A stretch of 64,000 nt of DNA from Nitrospirota bacterium (GTDB lineage Bacteria; Nitrospirota; UBA9217): NCBI GenBank assembly GCA_035516965.1, contig DATIZR010000091.1:1-64000 (forward strand), written 5' to 3'. The translations under genes were made by a program, and so were the position numbers. The notes below the pieces were generated by a model. It worked only from the letters and a program-made list of their open reading frames with translations, ran no database searches and was not told the origin of the DNA. Below, piece after piece: positions 34,298-43,959 of the stretch (the first letter of the stretch is position 1; each line of letters starts with the position of its first letter).

Positions 34298-35865
34298 AGC
34301 GGCCTCCAGAAACGCCCGTCACCTTCGATCATGCGGCGCGCCTCGTCCGGGCCGTCGGAGCCCGCGGGATAGACCGGGATGGCGGCGCGGGTGTCCGACG
34401 CGATCGCGTCGAGCAGCGGCATGAGCGTCGACCATGCCAGCTCCACGCTGTCTTCGCGCATGAACAGCATGTGATCGCCGAGCATGCAGTCAAGGAGCAC
34501 CCACTCGTATGCGTCGAGCAGCACTCCCCGCGGGTAGGAGTAGGTCATCTGAACGGGGCTCAGGCAGACCTTGGTCCCAGGCTGTTTTGACTGGAACGTG
34601 AGGCTCATGCCTTCGTCGGGCTGGATCATGAGCACGATCGTGTTCGCCGCGATGGGGCCCGTCACGGAATCCGGGAACATGGAAAAGGGGACGTCCCTGA
34701 AGTGGATGGATATTTCCGTCTTCCGTGCGGCCAGCCGCTTGCCGGACCGAAGGTAAAAAGGGACGCCGTGCCATCGCCAGTTGTCGACGAAGAGCTTCAT
34801 GGCGGCGAACGTCGGCGTGCGGGAGTCACGGGAGACGCCCTCCTCCTCACGGTACCCGGGCACCGCCCGACCGTTGAACCTGCCGGGCCCGTACTGCCCG
34901 ATCACGACCTGCTCGAGCAGCTGTTCCCGCGGGGCGCGCCTGAGGGAGCGCAGGACCTTGGCCTTCTCATCGTGCACCTGCTCGGCGATGAATCGTGAGG
35001 GAGGCTCCATGGCCGTCAGGCACAGAAGCTGGTACATGTGGTTCTGGAACATGTCGCGGATGATGCCCGCCTGCTCGTAATAGCCCGCGCGGTGCTCGAC
35101 GCCCAGGGTCTCCGCGGCCGTGATCTGGATGTGGTCCAGGTAACGCTGGTTCCAGAGCGGTTCGAAGATGGCGTTGGCGAAGCGGAACATCAGGATGTTC
35201 TGGACCGTTTCCTTCGCCAGGTAGTGGTCGATGCGAAAGATCTGGCTTTCCTTGAAATAGGTGTGTACCAGCTGGTTCAACTTCCGTGCGGAGGCGAGGT
35301 CGTGGCCGAAGGGCTTCTCGATTACGACGTGACTGCATCCCGCGTCCTGGCGGGAAAGCCCGGCCCGCCCAAGATTGTTGATCACGGCTTCGAACACCTG
35401 GGGGGGTATGGCCAGATAAAAGATACGGTTCCCCCGGGTCTGATGCTTCTGCTCCAGCGCGGGAAGGATATTCACGAGGTCGGCGGTATAGGACCTGAGG
35501 TCTCCGTAATCAAAGGTGGAGTAATAAACGTGAGCCTGGAACCCGTCCCAGACCGCTTGATCGAAGTCCGCCGGAAAGGCCTCCCTGACCGCATCCTGTA
35601 CGATAGCCCGGAAGCTCCCGGTCGAGTACTCGACGCGGCTCGTCCCGAGGATCAGAAAGTTGTCCGCCAGCATCTGGTGCTTATAGAGACGGTACAGGGA
35701 CGGGAACAGCTTCCGTTTCGCCAGGTCGCCGGACGCTCCGAAGATGATGAGCGCGGCCGGGGGTGTCACCTCGATCTCGCACTCGGGTGCGATGACGCGG
35801 TACTCCGCAACGCGGCCGCCCGAACCGTTGCGGCCCCTGTTCTCTTGAGAGAGGGGATCACCCAT
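34294..35865 (-). CDS. zwf: Glucose-6-phosphate 1-dehydrogenase
   Basis: 523 aa. NADP site IIFGASGDLAKRKLFPSLY; active-site RIDHYLAKETVQN; YLRSGKRL. It starts 2 bp after the transaldolase stop. The N-terminus (about 30 residues before APECEIEVTPP) is longer than usual, so a later start is possible. First, usually rate-setting, step of the oxidative pentose phosphate pathway. Confidence 0.95.
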   Translation of the reverse strand: MGDPLSQENRGRNGSGGRVAEYRVIAPECEIEVTPPAALIIFGASGDLAKRKLFPSLYRLYKHQMLADNFLILGTSRVEYSTGSFRAIVQDAVREAFPADFDQAVWDGFQAHVYYSTFDYGDLRSYTADLVNILPALEQKHQTRGNRIFYLAIPPQVFEAVINNLGRAGLSRQDAGCSHVVIEKPFGHDLASARKLNQLVHTYFKESQIFRIDHYLAKETVQNILMFRFANAIFEPLWNQRYLDHIQITAAETLGVEHRAGYYEQAGIIRDMFQNHMYQLLCLTAMEPPSRFIAEQVHDEKAKVLRSLRRAPREQLLEQVVIGQYGPGRFNGRAVPGYREEEGVSRDSRTPTFAAMKLFVDNWRWHGVPFYLRSGKRLAARKTEISIHFRDVPFSMFPDSVTGPIAANTIVLMIQPDEGMSLTFQSKQPGTKVCLSPVQMTYSYPRGVLLDAYEWVLLDCMLGDHMLFMREDSVELAWSTLMPLLDAIASDTRAAIPVYPAGSDGPDEARRMIEGDGRFWRPL

Positions 35866-35867
35866 GC

Positions 35868-36755
35868 CTAGGCCGTCTTCCGCTCTGCCGTCCCGATCAG
35901 CGCCTTCCAATCGGCGGAGAATTTTTCCATGCCCATGTCCGTCAGGGGATGGCGGATGTCATAGTCCTGCCAGGGTCTATCCAGGCTTATCTCCCGGTAC
36001 GGAATGGGCCTCAGGGCTCCGGCGCCGTAGCGATAGTCCGGCCGCGGCAGGGGCATCCCCTGCTCTCCCCAGGCCCTCAACACCCCGTAAGGCACGGTGA
36101 TGATGTCCGATCCGAGCATGAGCGCGTACAGAAGATGGTCGGGACTCCGCACGCTCGCGGTCAGCACCTCCACATGGCCGTCTCCCTGCTTGTACAGGGC
36201 CATGATATTGGCGATCACTTCCATGCCGTTCTCGCCTCGATCATCGAGCCTGCCCACAAATGGGGAGACAAAGACCTGGCCCTTGGCCGCCCCCCGGGTC
36301 GCCGCGTAGACGGCCGCTGCCTGCTCTTCGGAAAAGCAGAGGGTCATGTTCACGCGCATCCCTTCCTTCACCGCCCGCTGCGCCGCCGCGAGGCCTTCTT
36401 TCGAAGTAGGGAATTTGACATGCGCGTTCGGTATCCAGGAGAACATCTCCCTGCCCTGTCTCAGCATGGAATCCGCCGATGTCACCGCGTCCCCATAGAC
36501 CTCGACGGACACCGATCCCCGGGGGATCAGGTCAGAGATCGCACGGACGACGCCCCGGTAGAAATCGAGAACCTCCTGCTCCTCGAACTTCAGACCCTGA
36601 TCGAGCCGTCTGCGGGCCTCGGGGTTCTTCGCGATGAGCGTCGGGTTCGTGGTCTGTCCGTCGAGAAAGCCCAGGAGGCTCATGATCTTGTCGGTTTCGG
36701 CGGGATCCCCGCCGTCCAGGAATATGCGTGTCTTCAGATCTGCGGGTCTCATCAT
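35868..36755 (-). CDS. tal: Transaldolase
   Basis: 295 aa. MSLLGFLDGQTTNPTLI with the TTNP motif, SVEVYGDAVTSADSMLRQGREMFSWIPNAHVKFPTSKEGLAAA with the Schiff-base Lys in VKFP, VFVSPFVGRLDDRG. It is longer than fructose-6-phosphate aldolase and shorter than E. coli TalB. ATG 36755 has AAAGGA upstream (ATG 36752 is also possible). Confidence 0.93.
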   Translation of the reverse strand: MMRPADLKTRIFLDGGDPAETDKIMSLLGFLDGQTTNPTLIAKNPEARRRLDQGLKFEEQEVLDFYRGVVRAISDLIPRGSVSVEVYGDAVTSADSMLRQGREMFSWIPNAHVKFPTSKEGLAAAQRAVKEGMRVNMTLCFSEEQAAAVYAATRGAAKGQVFVSPFVGRLDDRGENGMEVIANIMALYKQGDGHVEVLTASVRSPDHLLYALMLGSDIITVPYGVLRAWGEQGMPLPRPDYRYGAGALRPIPYREISLDRPWQDYDIRHPLTDMGMEKFSADWKALIGTAERKTA

Positions 36756-36874
36756 TATCACCATCCTTTCTGAAGATTCCAGACACAAAAAACACCTGCC
36801 GGACACCATCCCTTGCCCGCGCTCGCACTTTCCCTGCGCGAGGAGAGGCCAAAACAGTCCCGGTGCCTGGCTCA

Positions 36875-37771
36875 TTATTTCTTGGCCGCCTCATGCCCGC
36901 CGAACTGGTGCCGGAGGGCCGAGATGATCTTGCCGGTATAGCTCGGCTCCTTCTGAGAACGGAGCCGGAATTCGAGGGAGCCCTCAATGATCGGAACCGC
37001 GATAGCCACCTCCTTTGCAGCCTCGACGGTCCACATGCCCTCGCCGCTCTGCGCAGCTGAGCCGGAAATGTCCTTCAGTTCGGGGCCGAATTGGCGGTAA
37101 GCCTCCTGGAGCCAGCCCACAAGGCGCGATTCAATCACGCTCCGGTGATCGTAGAGGTCGGCGACAACCGCCAGGTCCAGGTTGAAGGGCGACCTCTTCA
37201 GGACCGTAAATCCCTCGGCCAGGGCCTGCATCATGCCGTACTCGATGCCGTTGTGCACCATCTTCACGAAATGACCCGCGCCGGCCGGTCCCAGGTACGC
37301 GTATCCCTTCGCCACGGACAGATCGCGGAACAACTGCTCCAGCTTTTCAAACACCCCGCGCTTCCCGCCGACCATGATGCAGGCGCCCGTCCTCGCGCCT
37401 TTCGGCCCGCCGCTCACGCCGGCATCGAGAAAGTCGATGCCTTTTCGCTCCAGTTCCGCTGCCCGCCGTTCTGATTCTTTATACGGAGAATTGCCGCCGT
37501 CGATCACCCTGTCTCCCCTGGCGAGCAACGGAACAAGCTCCGCGAGAACGGCATCAACTGCCTGATAGGGGACCATGATCCAGACCAGCCGGGGCACCGG
37601 CAAGGCCTGCACCATGTCCTGGAGAGAGTCAGCCGGCCGGGCGCCCTCTTTTGCAATGGCCTTCACGCTCTCAGGACTCCGGTCGTAAGCCACGACCTCG
37701 TGCCCTTTCTCCAGCAATCGTTGCACCATGTTGAAGCCCATTTTGCCGAGACCGATATAGCCCAGTTTCAT
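36875..37771 (-). CDS. gnd: 6-phosphogluconate dehydrogenase (decarboxylating), short form
   Basis: 298 aa, the YqeC/GntZ short form. NAD(P) motif GYIGLGKMGFNMVQRL, GGNSPYKES, GVSGGPKGARTGACIMVGG, KMVHNGIEYGMMQALAEGF. It makes ribulose-5-phosphate and CO2. It begins 2 bp after the rpiB stop. Confidence 0.94.
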   Translation of the reverse strand: MKLGYIGLGKMGFNMVQRLLEKGHEVVAYDRSPESVKAIAKEGARPADSLQDMVQALPVPRLVWIMVPYQAVDAVLAELVPLLARGDRVIDGGNSPYKESERRAAELERKGIDFLDAGVSGGPKGARTGACIMVGGKRGVFEKLEQLFRDLSVAKGYAYLGPAGAGHFVKMVHNGIEYGMMQALAEGFTVLKRSPFNLDLAVVADLYDHRSVIESRLVGWLQEAYRQFGPELKDISGSAAQSGEGMWTVEAAKEVAIAVPIIEGSLEFRLRSQKEPSYTGKIISALRHQFGGHEAAKK

Positions 37772-37773
37772 CG

Positions 37774-38232
37774 TCAACCTTTCTTCGAGCACTCTTTCTC
37801 GATCTCCGCCACCTTGCCCACGCGCCGAACATGCCGTTCAGCCCCGGAAAAGGAAGCCGTAAGGAACGTGCGGGCGATCTCCTTGGCCAGTTCGGGGCCG
37901 ACAACGCGGGCGCCGAGGCACAACACATTCATGTCGTCGTCTTCAACGCCCTGGTGCGCCGAGAAGGTATCGTGGCAAAGGCCCGCGCGGATGCCGGGGA
38001 ATTTGTTCGCGGCAACGCTCGCGCCCACGCCGCTGCCGCAGATCAGGATCCCGCGCTCGGCCCTGTGCTCCAGCAGGGACAGGGCGATGGCACGCGCAAA
38101 ATCGGGGTAGTCTACCGACTGTTCATCATGCGTGCCGAGGTCCTGAACGACATGCCCCTGCTCCGCGAGATAGGCGGCCAGAACGTTCTTGAGTTGATAC
38201 CCGCCGTGGTCGGCGGCGATCGCGATCACCAT
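37774..38232 (-). CDS. rpiB: Ribose-5-phosphate isomerase B
   Basis: 152 aa. IAIAADHGGYQLKNVL, DYPDFA, GILICGSGVGASVAANKFPGIRAGLCHDTFSA with the active-site Cys, NVLCLGARVVG. First gene of the pentose-phosphate operon; AAGGCGG upstream. Confidence 0.96.
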   Translation of the reverse strand: MVIAIAADHGGYQLKNVLAAYLAEQGHVVQDLGTHDEQSVDYPDFARAIALSLLEHRAERGILICGSGVGASVAANKFPGIRAGLCHDTFSAHQGVEDDDMNVLCLGARVVGPELAKEIARTFLTASFSGAERHVRRVGKVAEIEKECSKKG

Positions 38233-38331
38233 TTCGCCCGCCTTTCTTCTCTTTCCGGCGTGTACCGCAATACCCTGATGCTTCGGCCCCTGCTCTACTC
38301 AGCTTCAGAGCCCGGGAATTAGAATATAAAA

Positions 38332-38359
38332 ATCATAGCACAACAGGTCGCCAAGTCAA
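38332..38359 (-). promoter_or_regulatory. Promoter of the pentose-phosphate operon
   Basis: Minus strand TTGACT (38359-38354), 16-bp spacer ending TGTGC, TATGAT (38337-38332); extended -10. The start of transcription is about 95 nt before rpiB. Confidence 0.78.
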
Positions 38360-38472
38360 GACAGGGAGGTTGCGTTGTAAAGATACGTACTAAGGAGTAT
38401 GAACCGGGGAAACGTTGCGGGATGGTGGACCCGAGCGCGGGGCCGCGCTCTCATCACGGCACCGATTACGGC

Positions 38473-40425
38473 TCAGGAAGGGCGCCAGGCAGCCAGGTCC
38501 GCAGCGTCTTCGAAGGGCGCCGCGCAGGCGCTGCCCGTGCAGGGGATGACTCGCCCGTTGTCCGGTCCGTACCTGGCCGTGGAGAAAGAGCGCACGGCCG
38601 CAGCCCGTGCTTCCTTCGCGAGCGCGCTCATGGCGCTGCTTTCGATTGTCAGCGTTGCCTGGTGGAAATATCCGGAAAGGGCGCAGAGATACGTTCCGCC
38701 GTGGACGCCCAGGCTGCGGGCCGTACCTGCAAAGACGCGCAGGCCGCGCCCTGCCTCGCGCAGGTATTCATCCTTTCCGGTGATCAGCGACAGTTTGAGC
38801 AGCGCCGCGATGGCCACGGCATTTGCGGACGCATGCGGCACGTCCTCGACGCGCTTCATTCTCGTGCCCAGGACATCCTCCTCCGTATCGAAAAACCCGC
38901 CGGCCTCGCGGTCCAGGAACTTTTCCCTGGCCTCGGCCATGACCGTCTCTGCGAGCTTGAGATGGCGCCGGTCTCCCGTTGCCTCATAGCCCGCGAGCAG
39001 GGCATCGACCAGATGCACATGATCGTCAAGCAGGCCTCTCACGCCCGGACTGTGTTCCAGATTGCCGCCCGCCCAGCGCTCCCGCAGGACCCGGTCCAGC
39101 CCCCGGACGGCGCGGTCCCGCAGGGTCTCCCCGCCCAGCACCAGGAAGGCGCGGAAGTAGGCCGCGATCATCATGCCGTTCAAAGAGGTATAAAGCGTCC
39201 GGTCGATGAACGGCGCCTCCCTGGTCATCCGTTTCGCGAGCAGGTCCGCCCTGGCATGCGCGATCGCGGTTGCAACGGCCTCGCGCGGCATCCGGAGCTC
39301 CTCCGCGATCTCCGCGGCTGTGGCGGTGACAGCCAGCACCCTCCGTGATGGATCGTGGTGCATGACGCCGCGGGGATGGAGCAGGTGACGGACGATGATC
39401 TCGTATTCCTGCGGTCCGAGGACCTCCCTCAGTTCAGCTTCGCTCCACGTGAAGTAGCCGCCTTCGTCCTCGGGTGTGACATCGGCGTCCTGACTTGCGA
39501 AGAACCCGCCCTCCGGGTCGGCGAGCTCACGATTCACGAAATCGATGATCCCTTGGGCGGTGTCCCGGAATGAATCTTCCCCGAATAGGGCATAGGCATC
39601 CGTGAAATTCCGCAGGAGTCCCGCATTGTCGTCAGCCATCTTTTCGAAATGCGGTATGATCCAAGCGTCATCGACGGAATACCGGTGAAAGCCGCCGCCG
39701 AGCTGGTCATGAAATCCGCCGCGCGCCATGGCGAGCAGGGTCTTCCGGGCCGCATCCCCTGCTTCGCGGCTGCCCTGCAGCGAGTACCTGCGGAGCAGGA
39801 ACTCGACGGCGCCCGGCATCGGGAACTTGGGGCTCGTCCCGAACCCCCCGTTCTGCTGATCGTAGAATGAAAGCGCTTCCGCTTCGGCCCTGGCGAGGAA
39901 TCCCTCCTCCAGTTCTTCGGGCAGCAGGCGATCCGGCTGAAGGGCGTCCATGACCGACGCTGCGTATGCTGCGGCATCCGCTTTCCTGGTCCGGAAAAAA
40001 TCACTGACCGCGATGAGCACCTTCCTGAAACCGGCCCGCCCTTGGCGGTCTTCCGGAGGAAAGTAGGTCCCGCCGAAGAAGGGTTTCTTCTCCGGCGTCA
40101 GGAAAACGCTCAAGGGCCACCCCGAGCCGCCGCCCATTGCCGCCACAGCCTGTTGATATCTGCGGTCGATATCGGGCCGCTCGTCCCGGTCCAGCTTGAT
40201 GCAGATAAACGACTCGTTCAGGAGAATCGCGATCGCTTCATCCTCGAAGCTCTCGCGGGCCATCACGTGGCACCAGTGGCACCACACCGCGCCCGAGCTG
40301 AGGAACACCGGTTTGTCCTCGCGGCGGGCGGCCTTGAACGCCTCTTCCGACCACGGATACCAGTGGATATTCTGATGAGCCGCGTGTTTGAGATAGGCCG
40401 AATGCTGTCCTGCCAGTCTGTTCAT
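38473..40425 (-). CDS. YyaL/SSP411-family thioredoxin-domain protein
   Basis: 650 aa. N-terminal DUF255 thioredoxin-like domain with WCHWCHVMARESFED and GGTYFPPEDR, then a long six-hairpin glycosidase-like domain (FPMPGAVEFLLRRY, GGGFHRYSVDDAWIIPHFEKM, LYTSLNGMMIAAYFRAF). The function is unknown; relatives are called spermatogenesis-associated protein 20. The tail contains CTGSACAAPF. GGAGG precedes the ATG. Confidence 0.9.
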   Translation of the reverse strand: MNRLAGQHSAYLKHAAHQNIHWYPWSEEAFKAARREDKPVFLSSGAVWCHWCHVMARESFEDEAIAILLNESFICIKLDRDERPDIDRRYQQAVAAMGGGSGWPLSVFLTPEKKPFFGGTYFPPEDRQGRAGFRKVLIAVSDFFRTRKADAAAYAASVMDALQPDRLLPEELEEGFLARAEAEALSFYDQQNGGFGTSPKFPMPGAVEFLLRRYSLQGSREAGDAARKTLLAMARGGFHDQLGGGFHRYSVDDAWIIPHFEKMADDNAGLLRNFTDAYALFGEDSFRDTAQGIIDFVNRELADPEGGFFASQDADVTPEDEGGYFTWSEAELREVLGPQEYEIIVRHLLHPRGVMHHDPSRRVLAVTATAAEIAEELRMPREAVATAIAHARADLLAKRMTREAPFIDRTLYTSLNGMMIAAYFRAFLVLGGETLRDRAVRGLDRVLRERWAGGNLEHSPGVRGLLDDHVHLVDALLAGYEATGDRRHLKLAETVMAEAREKFLDREAGGFFDTEEDVLGTRMKRVEDVPHASANAVAIAALLKLSLITGKDEYLREAGRGLRVFAGTARSLGVHGGTYLCALSGYFHQATLTIESSAMSALAKEARAAAVRSFSTARYGPDNGRVIPCTGSACAAPFEDAADLAAWRPS

Positions 40426-40456
40426 GGTCTGCCTCCGGAGGACGGGAGCGCTCCGT

Positions 40457-40900
40457 TCAGAACGTCGCGGGGTCCTCGGCGGGAAGCACCGCTTCGTCGA
40501 AGGGCATGACGCCGAGCTGCTGCATCAGCAGCTCGATGCCGGCAAGCAGCGGCCGGTAATCGTAGCCGTTCAGATCGCTGTCAAGCGCTGTTTCCGTAAG
40601 CCGGTCGAAAGCGGTGAAATCGAAGGCGCCGTCGACCACGCCGCTTCTGACGAGCACGGAATACAGCGTCCGCTCGTCGTGTATGTTTTCTCCGGGCATG
40701 ACGGCAAGAGCGTTCCCCCCGTGCGTCGCCGCATAGAAATCCATGGCCGCGGACACGGCGTCGTAGAGGGTCACGATCCCCGCGGAGATCTTGCCCTGCC
40801 GGAGCCTTCGCTTTCCTCCCCGGATGTGCAGCCGCGCCCGCTGGAGCGGTCCTTCCACCGGACCCAGACGTTGTTCTTCCATTAATCCCGCGTGGGGCAT
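40457..40900 (-). CDS. Hypothetical protein, possible HEPN-like helical domain
   Basis: 147 aa. GKISAGIVTLYDAVSAAMDFYAATHGGNAL and TLYSVLVRSGVVDGAFDFTAFDRLTETAL suggest an all-helical domain reminiscent of HEPN. The ATG at 40900 is chosen because GGAGG lies six bases upstream; later ATG 40882 has no ribosome site. It ends 31 bp before the YyaL gene, so probably one operon. Confidence 0.7.
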   Translation of the reverse strand: MPHAGLMEEQRLGPVEGPLQRARLHIRGGKRRLRQGKISAGIVTLYDAVSAAMDFYAATHGGNALAVMPGENIHDERTLYSVLVRSGVVDGAFDFTAFDRLTETALDSDLNGYDYRPLLAGIELLMQQLGVMPFDEAVLPAEDPATF

Positions 40901-40975
40901 GGCATGCCTCCGGAGGTCCGGGCGCTGAATGAGGAGCGGAGAACTCCTCTTATTGCCGGGACGGACCCCTGTTTT

Positions 40976-40984
40976 CATTATAGC
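40976..40984 (-). promoter_or_regulatory. Extended -10 promoter
   Basis: Minus strand GTGCTATAATGA: TG-C-TATAAT about 75 bp before the hypothetical protein gene. No -35 recognised. Confidence 0.5.
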
Positions 40985-41429
40985 ACCGCGGCCACGGGCG
41001 GACACCTCCGCTGCCGCACCGGCCGACGGCGTCCGGGGGAACAGACTGAGGCGGGCAGCGCGGTCGAACCGGCCTTCGGCAGGCTCCCCTCGTGACGGAG
41101 TTGCTGCCGGGACTGGAACACCGTGAAGACTTTACGAAGACGGTATCGGTTACGAATGAATTCTACGCACGCTGGATAGAATATATTTATGAACATCAAT
41201 TCCTTTGGCGCTGATTTGCACTGAAAAAACAGGAAGCATCATGATTTTTCACAGCTCTTTAATCAGCCGTTATCAGTGTCAGGGGTTGTTGTCGTTACTC
41301 TTGTGCCAGCTTGTCGGGTTAAGGAAGGAACCGGCAGGACGCGGTGGGGCGCTGTTCTTGAGAACGAGAATGGGCGGCTGTGCGAACGAGGTAGAACGGC
41401 GGGAATCAGGGCACGGGACGTGAGCGACG
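40985..41429. other. Intergenic region downstream of tolB
   Basis: About 445 bp with no supported gene or clear terminator. Confidence 0.4.
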
Positions 41430-42713
41430 TCAGGGCGACCACGCGGGCGAGGTATAGTTGGCGTCATTCGGGGTGAGCCGTTCCAGCTCGCTGCCGTCGG
41501 CGTTCATCAGGTAGATGTTGAACCTTCCCTCGCGGCTCGAGCTGAAGACGATCTTCCTGCCCGTCGGCGACCAGGAGGGGTTCTCGTCATTGCCGGGGCC
41601 CTGCGTGATGATCCGGAAGTCCGACCCGTCGGGGTTTACCGTCGCGATCTTGAAAAGCCCGCGGACCTGCGATACGAACACGATGCGGTCGCCGCGGGGC
41701 GACCAGTTCGGCGAAGCGTTGTACTGGCCCTCGAAGGTTATCCGGCGGACATCGGTGCCGTCGCTGTTCATGACGTAAACCTGGGGCGTCCCCGCCCTGC
41801 CCGAGGTGAAGGCGATCTCCCTTCCGTTCGGAGCCCAGGCGGGAGACACGTTGTCATAGGCCCCGTAGGTCATCCGCTCCAGGTCGTCGCCGTACCGGTC
41901 CATGGTGTAGATCTCGGCGGAGCCGTCCTTGCTCAGCGCCACGGCCAGACGCTTGCCGTTCGGCGACCAGGCGGGCGATATGTTCAGGCCCTCGTTCCCC
42001 GAGATCTTCCACCGCCGGCCCGTTTCCATGTCGAGACCGAAAAGGTCAGGGTTACGGTCGCGGTAGGAGACATAGGCCAGCACCTCGCCGTCGGGGCTCC
42101 AGGCCGGGGAGAGGCAGATGGAGTGGTCGGCCGTGAGCTTCATGGGATTCTGGCCGTCGTAGTCCATGACAAAGAGTTCCTTGTTCCTCGTCTTGTCCGA
42201 CACGTAGGCGATGCGCGTCTTCGCGATGCCCTTCTCGCCGGTGTACCGGGTCACGATCTCGTCGGCGAAGCTGTGGATCATGCGCCGGAAGGTCTCCTCG
42301 TTGCCGAAATAGTCCTTTCCCGTCATTTTCAGGGCCGAGGCCGCGTCATAGAGCCGGCCGCTGAGCAGGAGTTCGCCGCTTTTCTTCCGCAAAGAGGCCC
42401 ACACGACGCCGGCCACCCCGAATGTCGCGGCCCGCTTCAGGACCGCCTCGGGCGGCTCGGCCTGCGCCGGATGAGGGAGGTCGAGCTTCTCCGGGTCCAT
42501 GACCTCGAAGATCTGGGATCGGCGGAGATCCGCCTGAAGGATGTCGATCGCGAGGGTCCTCAGCTTCGGGCTGCCCGAGTCGTTCACGATATCGATGACG
42601 ACGATAGGGATCTTCCGGGTCTCGCCCCGGATCACGCCGAGATAGTACTGGGCCGCGCAGGGCTCTGCCGCAAGCAGACAGATCGTTATGACCGCTATGA
42701 GACGTTTCAACAT
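41430..42713 (-). CDS. tolB: Tol-Pal system beta-propeller protein TolB
   Basis: 427 aa. Signal peptide (MLKRLIAVITICLLAAEPCAA), an N-terminal domain, and six TolB/WD40-like blades with repeated SPAWSPDG/GREIAFTSGRxGxxxIYxMNxDG motifs. Periplasmic partner of Pal. The protein ends right after the last SPAWSP. Confidence 0.95.
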   Translation of the reverse strand: MLKRLIAVITICLLAAEPCAAQYYLGVIRGETRKIPIVVIDIVNDSGSPKLRTLAIDILQADLRRSQIFEVMDPEKLDLPHPAQAEPPEAVLKRAATFGVAGVVWASLRKKSGELLLSGRLYDAASALKMTGKDYFGNEETFRRMIHSFADEIVTRYTGEKGIAKTRIAYVSDKTRNKELFVMDYDGQNPMKLTADHSICLSPAWSPDGEVLAYVSYRDRNPDLFGLDMETGRRWKISGNEGLNISPAWSPNGKRLAVALSKDGSAEIYTMDRYGDDLERMTYGAYDNVSPAWAPNGREIAFTSGRAGTPQVYVMNSDGTDVRRITFEGQYNASPNWSPRGDRIVFVSQVRGLFKIATVNPDGSDFRIITQGPGNDENPSWSPTGRKIVFSSSREGRFNIYLMNADGSELERLTPNDANYTSPAWSP

Positions 42714-42763
42714 ATGCAGAGAAGACCGGGGCAGGATGAACGCTCTTTCCGACCCGGCACCTT

Positions 42764-43546
42764 TTATTTTTCCTTCTCCATCAGATCGACGCTGAACAGT
42801 TCGAAATCCCTGTAGAAGCCCTCGGGAAGGGGCGGAAAGGGGCTCGACGAGAGGATGGCGCGGTAAGCGGCCTGGTCAAAATAAAAGTTCCCGCTCGATG
42901 CGATCAGCTTCACATCGCCCACCCTGCCCGAACGGAGGACCGTGAACTGGACCTTGACCGCCGTGTCAGCGGACCCGGGCGGCGGGTTCCAGTTCAGGCT
43001 GATGCGCTCACGCACCCTGTCCACATAGGGCTGGAACTCCGGCTTGAAGCCTTCAGGTGCGGCCACTGCCACGCCTTCCGCTTTGGCAACCTGTCCCGTT
43101 GTTCCCGCCTTGCCTGCCGAGGTCGGACCGGGCGACTGCACTGCAGGCTTTTCAACCGGCCGTTCAGGCTCGGCCTTCTCCTGCTTCTGCTTCAGCTTCG
43201 TATTCGCCAGTTCGGGCATGGCGCCGGGGTTCGGCTTCGCCGGGGCGCTGAGTTCCCGCGCCGGCGCCTGTTTTGTCTGAGGAGCGTGTTGTGCCGGGGA
43301 GGGTGGCAGCACAGGAGCGGGTTCCGACAACGGCTGCGAGGGCGATGATGCCGCCTGTTGCGCTTCGGAGGGAAGTCCCACAAGCTTCACGTTGTAATAC
43401 GCAGGGACGGAGATCCTGGTTGGCCCCGCGGTGTACAGGAGGACAGCCGCGGAAAACGCGATGGCGTGCAGCGTGAAGGAAAAGATCGCGGCCAGGTACA
43501 GTTCATGGCCGGACTGACCGATCCTCTTCCCCGAGGACAGCTTCAT
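42764..43546 (-). CDS. tolA: TolA/TonB-like energy-transducing protein
   Basis: 260 aa. One N-terminal membrane helix (LYLAAIFSFTLHAIAFSAAVLLYTA), a Pro/Ala/Lys/Glu-rich periplasmic linker, and a C-terminal TonB domain (FQPYVDRVRERISLNWNPP ... VQFTVLRSGRVGDVKLIASSGNFYFDQAAYRAILSSSPFPPLPEGF). Position between tolR and tolB makes it TolA. It overlaps tolR by 4 bp. Confidence 0.92.
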   Translation of the reverse strand: MKLSSGKRIGQSGHELYLAAIFSFTLHAIAFSAAVLLYTAGPTRISVPAYYNVKLVGLPSEAQQAASSPSQPLSEPAPVLPPSPAQHAPQTKQAPARELSAPAKPNPGAMPELANTKLKQKQEKAEPERPVEKPAVQSPGPTSAGKAGTTGQVAKAEGVAVAAPEGFKPEFQPYVDRVRERISLNWNPPPGSADTAVKVQFTVLRSGRVGDVKLIASSGNFYFDQAAYRAILSSSPFPPLPEGFYRDFELFSVDLMEKEK

Positions 43547-43959
43547 TTGCCGCTCTCACCTCCGGCGGACTCGGTCACCATGCCGAGCTTGTCGATCCCG
43601 GCGCGCTTCACGACGTCCATGACCTGCACTACGGCCCCGTAAGGAGCGTCCCGGTCGGCGCGCAGGTAGACGTTGATCTGCGGCTTGGACTTCCTGATCG
43701 AGTCCAGGACTCCCTTCAGCCTCGAGATGTCCACGCGCTCCTTCTCCACGAAGACCTCCTGCGCCCGGGTCACCGTGAGCACGATGCGGTCCTCGGGCTT
43801 CACCGTGTTCGACTCGGACTTGGGCAGCTTCACGTCCAGCCCGCGGCTCATCATGGGCGAGACGATCATGTAAAAGAAGAGAATCGTGAGCAGCACGTCG
43901 ATCAGGGGAACCAGGTTGATCTCGCGGATGATGTGACGTTCGCGGCGCTCGAAGCTCAT
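43543..43959 (-). CDS. tolR: TolR (ExbD family)
   Basis: 138 aa. REINLVPLIDVLLTILFFYMI with the membrane Asp used for proton flow, then VKLPKSES and periplasmic domain. AGGAGG upstream of ATG 43959, which overlaps the tolQ stop (ATGA). Confidence 0.94.
   Translation of the reverse strand: MSFERRERHIIREINLVPLIDVLLTILFFYMIVSPMMSRGLDVKLPKSESNTVKPEDRIVLTVTRAQEVFVEKERVDISRLKGVLDSIRKSKPQINVYLRADRDAPYGAVVQVMDVVKRAGIDKLGMVTESAGGESGK

Noticed and set aside
41005-41429. Small open frames downstream of tolB
   Set aside because: No ribosome sites or recognisable sequence; composition is non-coding.
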